Shown: positions 53,947-62,935 of the stretch, piece by piece
How the letters are laid out: every line of letters begins with the position of its first letter
How positions within the stretch are numbered: position 1 is the first letter of the stretch
Source: Murimonas intestini
GTDB lineage: Bacteria > Bacillota > Clostridia > Lachnospirales > Lachnospiraceae
NCBI RefSeq assembly: GCF_024622195.1
Contig: NZ_JANKBI010000005.1
Span: 124,001 to 188,000 of the forward strand
Direction: 5' to 3'
Length of the DNA: 64,000 nucleotides
Position numbers and translations under genes: made by a program
Notes under the pieces: model-generated
Database searches by the model: none
What the model was told of the DNA's origin: nothing
Seen by the model: the letters and a program-made list of their open reading frames with translations, nothing else

Positions 53947-54087
53947 TTACTGCTCCTTATATCTTCCTTACCGCCTCCGGGGCTTCTCGTCGTTTTGTTT
54001 TTTCGTTCATAATCTAAAATATTGTGCTCTTTGTATTACTCAAAATTGCCACATACATTTGGCTTTCTATACATTTGCACATAAATT

Positions 54088-54336
54088 TTAAGAAAGCGCT
54101 GCCACTTCTTTCATCTCTTCAAAATACCTTTCAGCAATATACTCCGCCGATTCTGCCCAAAAAGCGTTTTCCGTGTTTTGTAAAGTTTTATAGGTCTGCG
54201 ATTTATAGAAACGCAAGAGCGCCTCCTCAAAATCAATTCCCAGCTGCTCTTGCATTATATCTACAACAGCTCTAATTTGGATGCAGACATTCATGGTTAT
54301 ATCTTTTCCATTAAAGGTATAAATTACATCATTCAT
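54088..54336 (-). CDS. DUF3791-like small protein
   Basis: An 82-residue helical protein. The pattern MNVCIQIRAVVDIMQEQLGIDFEEALLRFY and YIAERYFEEM is like DUF3791 proteins, which are encoded next to DUF3990 proteins. Its start overlaps the broken DUF3990 gene by eight bases and has GGGAGGG upstream. The partner's decay leaves this as an orphan. DUF3791 function is not established. Confidence 0.65.
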   Translation of the reverse strand: MNDVIYTFNGKDITMNVCIQIRAVVDIMQEQLGIDFEEALLRFYKSQTYKTLQNTENAFWAESAEYIAERYFEEMKEVAALS

Positions 54337-54923
54337 ACTTTTCCCTCCCTATGAATCGCAAGTAAGCCAGTGCTTTCTCCGTATGAAAAGACACCTGATT
54401 GTTTACCTTGCTATATCTTAAACGCTTAACAGCCTCTTCTCCAGTCAATATCCCTGAAATATAAAGCTGTATAGTTTGCATCGTGTTATCATCCGCAACC
54501 GGTCCTATAACAATATCATAAGTATGCTGCGTACCACCTTGTGCTCTGTTCTTTTTAATGAATTCCAGCCACTCTTCGTTCAATGAATCAAAGCGTTTGA
54601 TTTTAAGTACTTCGAGTTGTATAAAAACCCCTGCCAAAATCCCTCCGGTTACGAGACTTAACGAGATCAATTGATTTAAAATTAAAAGTAGTCCCGTGGT
54701 AAACAATTAGTTCCTTAGATTCTTCTCTAATAATTTTATCTACATACTCCATTACTTCTTCAAAACCCACTTGATGGAGATATTCATGCTGAACCATAAT
54801 TTTTTCAAAAACTTGACATTTATGGAACAATTCTATGACAGCCTCCCCAGGCAAATGATGATGCTTTGCGTATGTTTCCATTGCTCGTATAGATAACATC
54901 TCAACATCTGTTTGAATACTCAT
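54329..54923 (-). pseudogene. Broken DUF3791-DUF3990 fusion gene
   Basis: From ATG 54923 (AAGGAAAACT upstream) a frame encodes a DUF3791-like part (about 1-66) and then the DUF3990 opening LIVYHGTTFNFKSIDLVKSR followed by RRDFGRGFYTT. It stops seven codons later. A second frame from about 54640 carries the DUF3990 C-terminal half (LEVLKIKRFDSLNEEWLEFI, YDIVIGPVADD, SFHTEKALAYLRFIG) to 54329. The central segment that normally links them is missing, so a deletion plus frameshift destroyed the gene. DUF3990 proteins resemble ADP-ribosyltransferases. Family names are from motif memory. Confidence 0.72.
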
Positions 54924-55044
54924 AGTTTTCCTTTCTACTTGAAATTAGAATTCTTTTTCACCTATAGTATATCCATCTTTTGATGCAAAATCAACAAATA
55001 CCCACTGCATAAGATTTGAAAAAATGACCCGGACCGGAGGGTTC

Positions 55045-55067
55045 TCGGATAGGACTTTCCTATCCGA
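55045..55067. repeat. Perfect 10-bp hairpin TCGGATAGGA/TCCTATCCGA
   Basis: A 10-bp inverted repeat around CTT, followed by AAAACAAAAG. A second hairpin (TTTCATAG/CTATGAAA, 55164-55192) and the small CCTCC/GGAGG pair (55147-55157) lie in the same 373-base gene-free gap, suggesting a palindrome-rich intergenic element. Confidence 0.5.
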
Positions 55068-55200
55068 AAACAAAAGTGCGCTTTGTGGATCCATGAGCCT
55101 ATATTTTGAATAGAGCAGCTTTTGTTTCGCGCGCGTAGCTTCGCATCCTCCCGGAGGATTTTATTTCATAGAAAACTTCTTTTCCTATGAAACAAAACAT

Positions 55201-55237
55201 TAAGGCATCCTCCATCTATCAAATGGAGAATGCCTTA
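55201..55237 (-). terminator. Terminator after the repeat lipoprotein
   Basis: TAAGGCAT+CTCCAT pairs with ATGGAG+ATGCCTTA (14 pairs, one mismatch) about 60 bases past the lipoprotein stop on the minus strand. Confidence 0.75.
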
Positions 55238-55240
55238 ATA

Positions 55241-55282
55241 AATCATTTTCTTACGGCCTGTACAGACCGCTGAATAATTATA
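55241..55282. repeat. Dispersed hairpin repeat, shortened copy
   Basis: AATCATTTTCTTACGG, then CTGTACAGACCGCTGAATAATT matches the right end of the 132-bp element (46027-46080) with an internal deletion. It ends 15 bases from the lipoprotein stop. Confidence 0.65.
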
Positions 55283-55296
55283 CTTAATTTTTGTTA

Positions 55297-56754
55297 CTAA
55301 TTTTTCTTAGCCGCTTTAGTCTCTGCCTCTGTCTCGTCTTCTGCAGCAGCTTTTGTTGACTTCTTTGATGAGTCTTTTGACTTATCTTTTTTGGAAGCCT
55401 CTGTAGCCTTCTCTGTTGCTTTTTCTGTGGCAGCTTCTGTAGCTTCCTCAGTAGCAGCTTCTGTGGCCTTTTCTTCTGTGGCTTTTTCAGTAACAGCTTC
55501 TGTCTCTGCCGGATCTAAATTTCCTTCCAATGCTCTGATAAACTTGCCTGTTTCTTTTACATAGATATTATAGATCTTCTGGTCGTCATCAATACCTATC
55601 TGTCCGGATATAGTAGTCTCTGTCTTGTCTTTGCCCTTTATCAGATCCAGAGTCACCTTATATGTATAAGTATTATCCTGGTAAACTTCCAGATCTATTT
55701 TGCTAACCTCGACAGAATCATAATTATCAGCTGCTAACTCTTCGTATTTTGACGGAATGCGGTCACGTGTCATGATATCAAAGCAATTGTCTGTCGCCAT
55801 TGAGTCGAATGCTTTAAAATACTCTTCGCTTCCCTTTTCAGCTGTCTTTTCATCTGCCATTGCTTCATTGTACTTTGTAAAACGGTCATCCTTATTTAAT
55901 GTAAAGAACTCCGTCAGGAACTCTTCCATCTTTTCAGAAGATTCCTTCGGTATTGCAACTACTTCAGCTTCACTCTCTGTTTCCTTCTCAGCCTTTGTAG
56001 CTTTTTCTGTCTCTGACTCAGTCTCTGCCTTTGTTTCCTTCTCTGTCTCAGGCTTCGTCTCTTTCTCTGTTTCTGGCTTTGTCTCTTTTTCTGCCTTTGT
56101 CTCTTTCTCTGTCTCAGGCTTTGTCTCTTTTTCTGCCTTTGTTTCTTTCTCTGCTTTTGTTTCCTTCTCTGTCTCAGGCTTCGTCTCTTTCTCTGCCTTT
56201 GTTTCCTTCTCTGTCTCCGGTTTTGTCTCTTTTTCTGCCTTTGTTTCCTTCTCTGTCTCCGGTTTTGTCTCTTTCTCAGCCTTTGTTTCCTTCTCTGTTT
56301 CTGGCTTTGTCTCTTTTTCTGCCTTTGTCTCTTTCTCGGCCTTGGTAGCTTTTTCTGTTTCTGACTCAGTTTCCTTCTCAGCTTTTGTAGCCTTCTCTGT
56401 TACTGGCTCAGTTTCTTTCCCGGCCTTTGTGGCTTTCTCTGTTTCGGTCTCTGCTTCTGTCTCTTTTTCTTTACCGGCCTTGGCTGCCTTCTTAGTTTCA
56501 CTCTCTTCTTCTGTCTCAGCCTTTGTGGCCTTTTCTGTTTCGGTCTCTGATTCTTTACCGGCCTTTGTGGCTTTTTCTGTTTCAGTCTCTTTTTCTGTCT
56601 CAGCCTTTTTTGTTTCAGCTTCTGTTTCAGCGGCCTGCTCAGTTTCTGTTTCAATCACTTTTGTTTCTTTTGTCTGAGAACTCTGCTGTGTCTGTCCACA
56701 ACCTGACGCTACAAGCAGCATCGCGCTCAGAAGAAAATAATACCGTCTCTTCAT
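55297..56754 (-). CDS. Surface lipoprotein with long K/E/T tandem repeats
   Basis: A 485-residue lipoprotein: signal peptide with lipobox VASGC (Cys19), then about 250 residues built almost only of Glu, Lys, Thr and Ala. The core repeat is a 14-residue unit KETKPETEKETKAE. A globular domain follows (about 290-405; EEFLTEFFTLNKDDRFTKY, DIMTRDRIPSKYEELA). The tail is a second low-complexity stretch rich in ATEKATE and Lys. The charged repeat probably forms an extended spacer through the cell wall carrying the globular domain outward. That domain is not recognised. ATG 56754 follows GGAGGAAACACA. Confidence 0.8.
   Translation of the reverse strand: MKRRYYFLLSAMLLVASGCGQTQQSSQTKETKVIETETEQAAETEAETKKAETEKETETEKATKAGKESETETEKATKAETEEESETKKAAKAGKEKETEAETETEKATKAGKETEPVTEKATKAEKETESETEKATKAEKETKAEKETKPETEKETKAEKETKPETEKETKAEKETKPETEKETKAEKETKPETEKETKAEKETKAEKETKPETEKETKAEKETKPETEKETKPETEKETKAETESETEKATKAEKETESEAEVVAIPKESSEKMEEFLTEFFTLNKDDRFTKYNEAMADEKTAEKGSEEYFKAFDSMATDNCFDIMTRDRIPSKYEELAADNYDSVEVSKIDLEVYQDNTYTYKVTLDLIKGKDKTETTISGQIGIDDDQKIYNIYVKETGKFIRALEGNLDPAETEAVTEKATEEKATEAATEEATEAATEKATEKATEASKKDKSKDSSKKSTKAAAEDETEAETKAAKKN
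56025..56340. repeat. 42-bp tandem repeat array in the lipoprotein gene
   Basis: In-frame repeats encode KETKPETEKETKAE-type units several times with small variants (KETKAEKETKPETEK). Such arrays expand and contract by slippage or recombination. The boundaries are approximate. Confidence 0.75.
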
Positions 56755-57034
56755 TGTGTTTCCTCCATAAATACATTAGAATTATTTGATTTGCAAGGTA
56801 ATACCTTTTTATGCCATATTACCATATTTAACTTTATTAATCCTTAAATATTCCTTAATACGTATGACAAAAACACCAGAATTCACCCTGTATTTGTTAC
56901 TAAATGACAGAAACATAAAAGAATATTCATATTTCGCTCAGCTAATTGACCAGAATCAAAATCCTGATCAGGCCGGATTCCGTCTTAATGCCAGTATAAC
57001 TCCCAGCAATCATCCTTGCCAAACAACCAAGTTA

Positions 57035-58387
57035 TTACTTTGAATTATACTGGGATTTAACTTCCCGGATCATATTTTTATACCACAGTGCACTATCCTT
57101 ACACGTCCTCTTCTGAGTCTCAAAATCTGTATGGACAAGCCCGTATCTGGCATTAAATCCGCCTGACCATTCCCAGTTATCCAGCAGTGACCAGGCATAA
57201 TATCCTCTGATATCGATTCCATCTTCAATCGCCTTCTTGATCCATTCCAAAAAGCCGTTTATATACTGTATACGCTGTGCGTCATGAATACTGCCGTCTT
57301 CCCGGATTTCTTCCGTGCAGTTATATGTCCCGTTTTCCGTCACATAAATGGGAATGTCAAGCTTGTATTCATCTTTTAAAATATGTGCGGCATCATATAC
57401 TGCTTTGGAATAATATTCCGCACCATTATCCATGTAATTGCCGCCGATAAATTCTTTTTTCTGCTTTTTAAGGAGCTCAGGGTCCGCACAGTCCACCACA
57501 CGGTTATAGCAGTTAAGGCCGAAGAAATCCAGTTTCTGGTTGATCTTCTCCATATCACCTGGCATCATCTGCGGCATACAATTATTTTCTTTCATATAAG
57601 CCAGCAGCCCTTCAGAATAGCATCCGCAAAAAATCGGGTTCAGATAAGACCTGTAAGATTTTTCATTTTCCAGTTCCGCCAGTTTTTTGTCCCCTTCATG
57701 GTCCGCTCTCAGCGGATGATGGTTCCAGATATCCACAACGATCCCAATTTCTGCGTTTGACAGGTTTTCTTCCCTGAACCTGCGCACCCCTTCCCCATGT
57801 GATAATAAAACATGATGGTTCGCCTGACGTCCGTACTGTTCATTTTTACGTCCCGGAGCAAAAAATCCTGCCGCATAGCCTACATAAGTCGCAATTGGTT
57901 CATTAATGGTGGCCCACAGAGGAATGCTGTCCCCAAATTCTCTGAATAATAAAGAGGCATACTCCCCATACCAGTTTATAATGTCCCTGTTCAGCCAGCC
58001 GCCCTCTCTTTCCAGCTCATAGGGAAGGTCCCAATGATATATGGTTGCATTTGGCATGATCTCCTGCCGGTGCAGCTCGTCTATCATCCGTTTATAGTAA
58101 TCCAGCCCCTTCTGGTTCACCTTCCCTTTTCCATCCGGCAGTATCCTGGACCATGAAAAAGAAAAGCGGTAAGATTCTATATTTAATTCTTTCATCAGCC
58201 GGATATCTTCCTTCCACCTGTGATACATATCACATGTAGTATCCGGTGTCGTATTGTCAGCAATTGTCCCCGGTATCCTTGCAAATACATCCCATATGGA
58301 CAGTCCCTTACCGTCCTCCAGCGCTGCCCCCTCTACCTGGGGCGCACTTGTAGCCACCCCGAAAACAAAATCCTTTTTGAATTTCAT
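57035..58387 (-). CDS. GH1 beta-glucosidase / 6-phospho-beta-glucosidase family
   Basis: A 450-residue glycosidase of family GH1: N-terminal FKKDFVFGVATSAPQVEGAA, SFSWSRILPDG near 78, acid/base Glu in WATINEPIATYVGY (about 164), nucleophile Glu in IYVTENGTYN (about 351), and aglycone-side WSLLDNWEWSGGFNARYGLV. The absence of an obvious phosphate-binding tail favours a beta-glucosidase. It is cytoplasmic. Its ATG overlaps the stop of the MBL-fold gene by four bases, so it ends the second glycan operon. The 280-base gap after it shows no clear gene. Confidence 0.93.
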   Translation of the reverse strand: MKFKKDFVFGVATSAPQVEGAALEDGKGLSIWDVFARIPGTIADNTTPDTTCDMYHRWKEDIRLMKELNIESYRFSFSWSRILPDGKGKVNQKGLDYYKRMIDELHRQEIMPNATIYHWDLPYELEREGGWLNRDIINWYGEYASLLFREFGDSIPLWATINEPIATYVGYAAGFFAPGRKNEQYGRQANHHVLLSHGEGVRRFREENLSNAEIGIVVDIWNHHPLRADHEGDKKLAELENEKSYRSYLNPIFCGCYSEGLLAYMKENNCMPQMMPGDMEKINQKLDFFGLNCYNRVVDCADPELLKKQKKEFIGGNYMDNGAEYYSKAVYDAAHILKDEYKLDIPIYVTENGTYNCTEEIREDGSIHDAQRIQYINGFLEWIKKAIEDGIDIRGYYAWSLLDNWEWSGGFNARYGLVHTDFETQKRTCKDSALWYKNMIREVKSQYNSK

Positions 58388-59232
58388 ACTTCTTTCTTCT
58401 CCTTCCATATGCGCTCTTTACTGTAGATCACATTGCCACATTTTCCATCCAGTCTCTCAAACCTCTCATTGCATTTCTTTGCCACACAGGCCTTCATCCC
58501 CATAAATTCAAATGGCACATCATCCGTTTTCCTTTCCATAATATCACCGCATAAAGCAGCCATATTTTCCAGAATGTCACAGCCTGTCTCCATCACCTGA
58601 TGTGAAATAAATACCCTGTCATACCTCCCTTTTGTTTTCTCCGCCACCGCCACAGTAGTATCCCGATATTCCTCAACAGGACTTGATTCCGGTGCGAACA
58701 GGAATGTAGAATTATTGCAGGCATCTCCCAGGATCAGGATTTTTTCCTCTCTGATCAGAAAGCACATACTTCCCTGTGTATGCCCCGGATATGAGACTGC
58801 CACAATGTGGATACCGCCAAGGTCAAGCACCATGCCGTCTTCCAGATCCAGAAATTCTTTTTCAGGCATGGGAGGAACAAAGTCTTCTTCCCTGATCTGT
58901 GAGAAAATTTCCGGCGAAAGGCCTGCCTCCATATATCCTTTGCGCTCCGGTAAAGGAGACATCGCCTTATACAATTCCACGTCCTTATTATTCATGTATA
59001 CCCTGTCAAATTCCGGCGCTCCCAGGGCATGGTCGATGTGGCCATGTGTCAGCAGGACGTTCAGGGGCTTTTGTGTCAGGGCAGTGACAAGTTCCTTAAG
59101 CTGCCCTACCCCAAGGCAGGTATCAATCAGCGCCGCTTCTTCCTCACCTTCTATCAGGTACAGGATTTCTCCCGTCAGGCTGCGGATCGCAGTAATATGT
59201 TCATTTACCTTCTCTGTATTGTAATAATCCAT
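58384..59232 (-). CDS. MBL-fold metallo-hydrolase
   Basis: A 282-residue metallo-beta-lactamase fold protein. The metal site is THGHIDHALGAPEF (HxHxDH, about 62-75), with SYPGHTQGSMCFL (about 148) and ILGDACNN (about 169) as later ligand regions. It probably hydrolyses a small ester, lactone or thioester. Its position inside a glycosidase operon, directly before a GH1 gene, suggests action on a sugar-linked group, for example a lactone or acyl ester; that is inference. ATG 59232 follows GGGAGG. Confidence 0.88.
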   Translation of the reverse strand: MDYYNTEKVNEHITAIRSLTGEILYLIEGEEEAALIDTCLGVGQLKELVTALTQKPLNVLLTHGHIDHALGAPEFDRVYMNNKDVELYKAMSPLPERKGYMEAGLSPEIFSQIREEDFVPPMPEKEFLDLEDGMVLDLGGIHIVAVSYPGHTQGSMCFLIREEKILILGDACNNSTFLFAPESSPVEEYRDTTVAVAEKTKGRYDRVFISHQVMETGCDILENMAALCGDIMERKTDDVPFEFMGMKACVAKKCNERFERLDGKCGNVIYSKERIWKEKKEV

Positions 59233-59245
59233 TTCTTCCCTCCCG

Positions 59246-59275
59246 AATCATATTCTCACGGTCTGTGCAGACAGC
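59246..59275. repeat. Dispersed repeat fragment forming the end of a gene
   Basis: AATCATATTCTCACGG followed by TCTGTGCAGAC matches the right part of the 132-bp element (46027-46055). Here it supplies the last codons and stop of the large glycosidase gene (59248). Confidence 0.6.
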
Positions 59276-62007
59276 AGCAAAACTTTACCTACTATCCCCG
59301 CAGGAGACAATGGCGCCGGAACTCCCATTCCTGCCACATCCGCACCCATGGCTGCCGCTTTCCTCTCCAGGGTAGTCGCCACCTCTATGGCTAGTGTAAC
59401 TTCTCCGTCCAGATTCCCCAGCTCATAGTAATATGGCTGTGCAGTGCGCATACCCACAGATTTTCCGTTCACAAATACTTCTGCTGATTCATAGGCATCC
59501 TCTATCCTGAGGACTGCCGATTTTAAATTATCTGTATATATCTTCGTTTCATACCGGTAGAAGCCTGAAAATTCAGGGTGGAGCCTGGCCATCCCTTCCG
59601 TCAGTTCTGCCTTCTCCTCCCCAAAAAACTCCGGATAAGATTTAGCTTCACATCTGGAAACTGTAAAGTCCGTCAGCTCTGTTGCCTGAACCAGCTCTTC
59701 TACTGCCTCCGGGCTATCGCCCCCCGGCTTCTTCACATCTTCAGCCCTGCCTCCTGCTGCTTCACGCCCTTCGTTCCTTCCTCCCAGGACATCCATCCCC
59801 CCGGACACTGTCAATACAAGCATCTCCAGAGGCGCCAGCTTCACATAGACTTTTGTCCCCTCTTCTATCTCCCTTGTCTTTACAGGAAGCAGGCGGTTAT
59901 CCCACCCATCATAAGCTGCCAGGCTGCCTTTTACGGGCAGCGTCACCCACTGGCTGAACTCATTTCCTGCATCTTCATTTAAAATAAGATAAATATCTCC
60001 GCCATTCTCGTAATGATAGACTGTCAGATAACGTGCCTTTGGCTCTGTCTTGGCAGTCCTGAGAGGAAACTGTGCAAACTGGCCTGCAAGCTCTTTTACC
60101 GGAACTACTGTACAGCCTGAAAGCTTCTCTGTCATATCTCTGCTCATATCCGGCGCCGCATCGCTTATCCCCTCCGGCAGGCGTCCAGTAAAGATCACGG
60201 GGAATCCCTGCCCCTGAGCCTTTATGGCAAATTCCGCAGCCGCCCTTGTTATAAACCGGGAGCCTGAGATCACCAGCGCTCTCAGCTCTGTACCATTCAC
60301 TCTCAGTATTTTCTCCTTCTCATCAAAAGAAGCGTTGTATAGATCAGGTTCAGCGAACACATCAGAAGGAATCAGCAGAAAATTGATCTGGTTCTCTGTC
60401 AGGTATCTGCAGGCATGTATGTTGCTCTCATATTCCCCTGCCCACTGGCTCTCCCCATGGTAAAGAAGCGCCACCTTCGCACAGTCTGTGCCGCCGTCGA
60501 TCAGATGGCAGATGCGGTTCGTATAAGCCATCAGCGCCCCAAAAGCACGATACTGGGGATTCTCACCATGTGCATAAAAATGAGGCGGACAGTCCGGGTC
60601 AGGAAACGCTTTCGGAGAAAACGCATGGGGGACAAAACGGTTTACGCCCCTAGCCAGAAAATGATCCATCAGATATTTCTCTGTGCGCACTCCCAGCCTC
60701 CATCCATATGCCCCAAAGTTTTCACACATACAGCGCCCTTTTTTCTTAGGATCTACAGCAGCCGCAGAGGCCCCCATCCTTCCCAGCATATAGTGATAAA
60801 ATCCCGCATCATCCTGGCACATCTGCGGCTGTCTTCTCGGTGCATCCTGTGCTCCGGGCACTACCTGGCCGCCGATATTATCAATGCCCGCCATATGCTG
60901 GCCGGATAAGCCCCTGAAAAAATGCCCCATACTTGGTCCCAGATTTGCATTAGAATCACAATCCTCCAGCATATGACCTATATATTCTGTCCCATGCTCC
61001 TGACACCATTCTCCCAGCTGGTTTGAAAAACACTCAGACACCAGCCTGCTGACCGCATTCATATATGCAATGCGCATCCTGGCCGTCAGATGAGTATCTG
61101 CATCCTGGCTCCACAGACAGTTCAGATGAGATCTCCATCCGTCATCCCCATATTCCCGTGTAAAGGCCTTTTCCATTTCTTTTGACCAGGAAAGCGGCAT
61201 ATCCGGTTTCCCTATCAGGTCACCAGCCGTATATCCCGGGGTATTTCCAATTGGCGGCTCGTCACTGAAAAAACCTGCTATCACATTTCCAAAATATTTC
61301 CCGTATCTTCTATAATGGGGTTCATAGACAGCGTCTATCAGCAGACGGCAGGAGTCCCTGTCCAGAAAATTTATATAGTCATTCCGTCCTTTTGCATCTC
61401 TTGTCAGATAGATTATGTAAATCTTCCAATATCCTTCCGGCACATCCCATATCAGTCTACTGCCTTTTATATCCTCTGTCAAATCAACTGTCTCTCCCTC
61501 TGCGCCGCCCTCCAGGATGCGGGACGCAAGGACACGAAACAGCCGGTCATCATTAAATTTTCTGATTCCCTCCGGCTCGGGAGGCATCCATGGCGGTGCC
61601 GGCTGCGGCCTGGCATAGGCCGCCACGTCAATTTCCATTTCCTTCCTGGGCCCCCAGGATCCTAATGTATTATAATCCAGATACTGGTGGCAGTACATGG
61701 CATCTGCATTTACGACTGCACCGGCAGCATACCCGGTGGGAAAATGCTGGTCATCCAGGATCCATACGCGCATATTTCTCTTTACCGCTTCATCCAGAAT
61801 GATGTCCATGTCTCTCCACCACCCGGGTCCTGCAAAATCAGGATGAGGACGGCTCTCCACACATACCTCATCTATATTAGATTCCTTGATCGCTTTCATA
61901 TATTCTCTTAATACGGCTTCCTCTTCCCCATGCTGCCAGAAAAAAGGCAGAATATAATTTCCGCCCTTATTCTCTAATAATTGTGTAACCCTTTCTCTCA
62001 GGTCCAT
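59248..62007 (-). CDS. Large glycoside hydrolase, GH106/rhamnosidase-like (unclassified)
   Basis: A 919-residue intracellular glycosidase. A TIM-barrel start (LPFFWQHGEEEAVLREYMKA, VWILDDQHFPTGYAAG), an acidic active-site stretch GFFSDEPPIGN near 246 and CENFGAYGWRLG near 430 resemble proteins annotated as alpha-L-rhamnosidase-like or GH106-like. The C-terminal part (about 810-919) is a GH2-like sugar-binding jelly roll (AEVFVNGKSVGMRT). No signal peptide. ATG 62007 is chosen for GAGAGGAGAG upstream; longer starts lack one. It follows two sugar permeases by 11 bases. The specificity is unknown, and the last codons derive from a dispersed repeat. Confidence 0.8.
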   Translation of the reverse strand: MDLRERVTQLLENKGGNYILPFFWQHGEEEAVLREYMKAIKESNIDEVCVESRPHPDFAGPGWWRDMDIILDEAVKRNMRVWILDDQHFPTGYAAGAVVNADAMYCHQYLDYNTLGSWGPRKEMEIDVAAYARPQPAPPWMPPEPEGIRKFNDDRLFRVLASRILEGGAEGETVDLTEDIKGSRLIWDVPEGYWKIYIIYLTRDAKGRNDYINFLDRDSCRLLIDAVYEPHYRRYGKYFGNVIAGFFSDEPPIGNTPGYTAGDLIGKPDMPLSWSKEMEKAFTREYGDDGWRSHLNCLWSQDADTHLTARMRIAYMNAVSRLVSECFSNQLGEWCQEHGTEYIGHMLEDCDSNANLGPSMGHFFRGLSGQHMAGIDNIGGQVVPGAQDAPRRQPQMCQDDAGFYHYMLGRMGASAAAVDPKKKGRCMCENFGAYGWRLGVRTEKYLMDHFLARGVNRFVPHAFSPKAFPDPDCPPHFYAHGENPQYRAFGALMAYTNRICHLIDGGTDCAKVALLYHGESQWAGEYESNIHACRYLTENQINFLLIPSDVFAEPDLYNASFDEKEKILRVNGTELRALVISGSRFITRAAAEFAIKAQGQGFPVIFTGRLPEGISDAAPDMSRDMTEKLSGCTVVPVKELAGQFAQFPLRTAKTEPKARYLTVYHYENGGDIYLILNEDAGNEFSQWVTLPVKGSLAAYDGWDNRLLPVKTREIEEGTKVYVKLAPLEMLVLTVSGGMDVLGGRNEGREAAGGRAEDVKKPGGDSPEAVEELVQATELTDFTVSRCEAKSYPEFFGEEKAELTEGMARLHPEFSGFYRYETKIYTDNLKSAVLRIEDAYESAEVFVNGKSVGMRTAQPYYYELGNLDGEVTLAIEVATTLERKAAAMGADVAGMGVPAPLSPAGIVGKVLLLSAQTVRI

Positions 62008-62018
62008 AATCTCTCCTC

Positions 62019-62924
62019 TCATTCTTTCACCCCGCCCAGTGTGATTCCTTTTACAAAGTACTTCTGGAAAAACGGGTAAGCGCACATTACCGGCAGGATA
62101 CCGATCACAGCAACTGCCATACGCATTGTAGTGGACGGCAGCTGCTGGGTGGCCTTTGCCGCCAGCTCCGAGTTATTTGCCAGGAAATTGATATTTTCAT
62201 TGATCTTATTTAACACGATCTGGATCGTAAAATACTGTGAACCTCCATTTTCTGTCAGGAAATACAGGCCATTCGTCCAATCATTCCAGTAACCGATGCC
62301 TGTCATCAGCCCTATTGTCGCCAGGATCGGCACTGACAGAGGAAGCACTATTTTAGTAAACACAGAAAATACGCCTGCACCGTCAATTTTTGCCGCCTCC
62401 AGAATACTGGGGCTGATACTGTTAGTGAAATAATTTTTAACCAGCACCACATTAAACGGACTCATCAGAAACGAAGGGACGATCAATGCCCAGATGGTGT
62501 TCTTTATGTGGAAGATATTTGAGTATACATAATAGCTCGCCACGATCCCTCCGTTAAAGAGCATAGTAAAAATGCTCAGAAACATCAGAATTTTATGTCC
62601 GGGCAGTTTATCGTTGCTTACAGCAAAGGCAAATGTACTTGTAATAACAAGGCTTAAAACTGTACCCACAACTGTCACTACAATTGTCATCATATATGCA
62701 CGCCCAATGGTCCCCCATTCAGAAGCAATATACTTGTATGCTTCCAGGCTCCATTTCGCCGGTGCGAAGGAATAGCCATTTATAAGCGCTGTCTGGTTAT
62801 CCGTGAAAGAAGCAATTACCAGCAGGACAAATGGGAGCAGCGCCAATAGAGATCCAATGATCATGACTGCATGTGCCGCAATCTGCCATACGGTGCTTTC
62901 ATTTATTTTTCTTTTCTCATTCAT
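62019..62924 (-). CDS. Sugar ABC permease (YtcP type)
   Basis: A 301-residue six-helix permease with the EAA-type loop SISPSILEAAKIDGAGVFSV (about 173-192) and the C-terminal PFFQKYFVKGITLGGVKE. It pairs with the LplB-type permease 11 bases upstream. Together they import the oligosaccharide that the downstream hydrolases degrade. No ATPase or binding protein is inside the window, but the frame at 63952 may be the end of a binding protein. Confidence 0.93.
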   Translation of the reverse strand: MNEKRKINESTVWQIAAHAVMIIGSLLALLPFVLLVIASFTDNQTALINGYSFAPAKWSLEAYKYIASEWGTIGRAYMMTIVVTVVGTVLSLVITSTFAFAVSNDKLPGHKILMFLSIFTMLFNGGIVASYYVYSNIFHIKNTIWALIVPSFLMSPFNVVLVKNYFTNSISPSILEAAKIDGAGVFSVFTKIVLPLSVPILATIGLMTGIGYWNDWTNGLYFLTENGGSQYFTIQIVLNKINENINFLANNSELAAKATQQLPSTTMRMAVAVIGILPVMCAYPFFQKYFVKGITLGGVKE

Positions 62925-62935
62925 GGTATCCCTCC

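Noticed and set aside
54329..54706. Separate 125-residue membrane protein gene
   Set aside because: Its hydrophobic start is an out-of-frame reading of the upstream DUF3990 opening; only the later part is a real family segment.
56025..56340. CRISPR array
   Set aside because: The repeats are contiguous, in frame and without unique spacers.
55757..56677. Long plus-strand open frame of Ser/Phe/Val repeats opposite the lipoprotein
   Set aside because: It is the antisense reading of the Lys/Glu/Thr repeat array, with no ribosome site. The minus strand has a signal peptide, lipobox and a good start.
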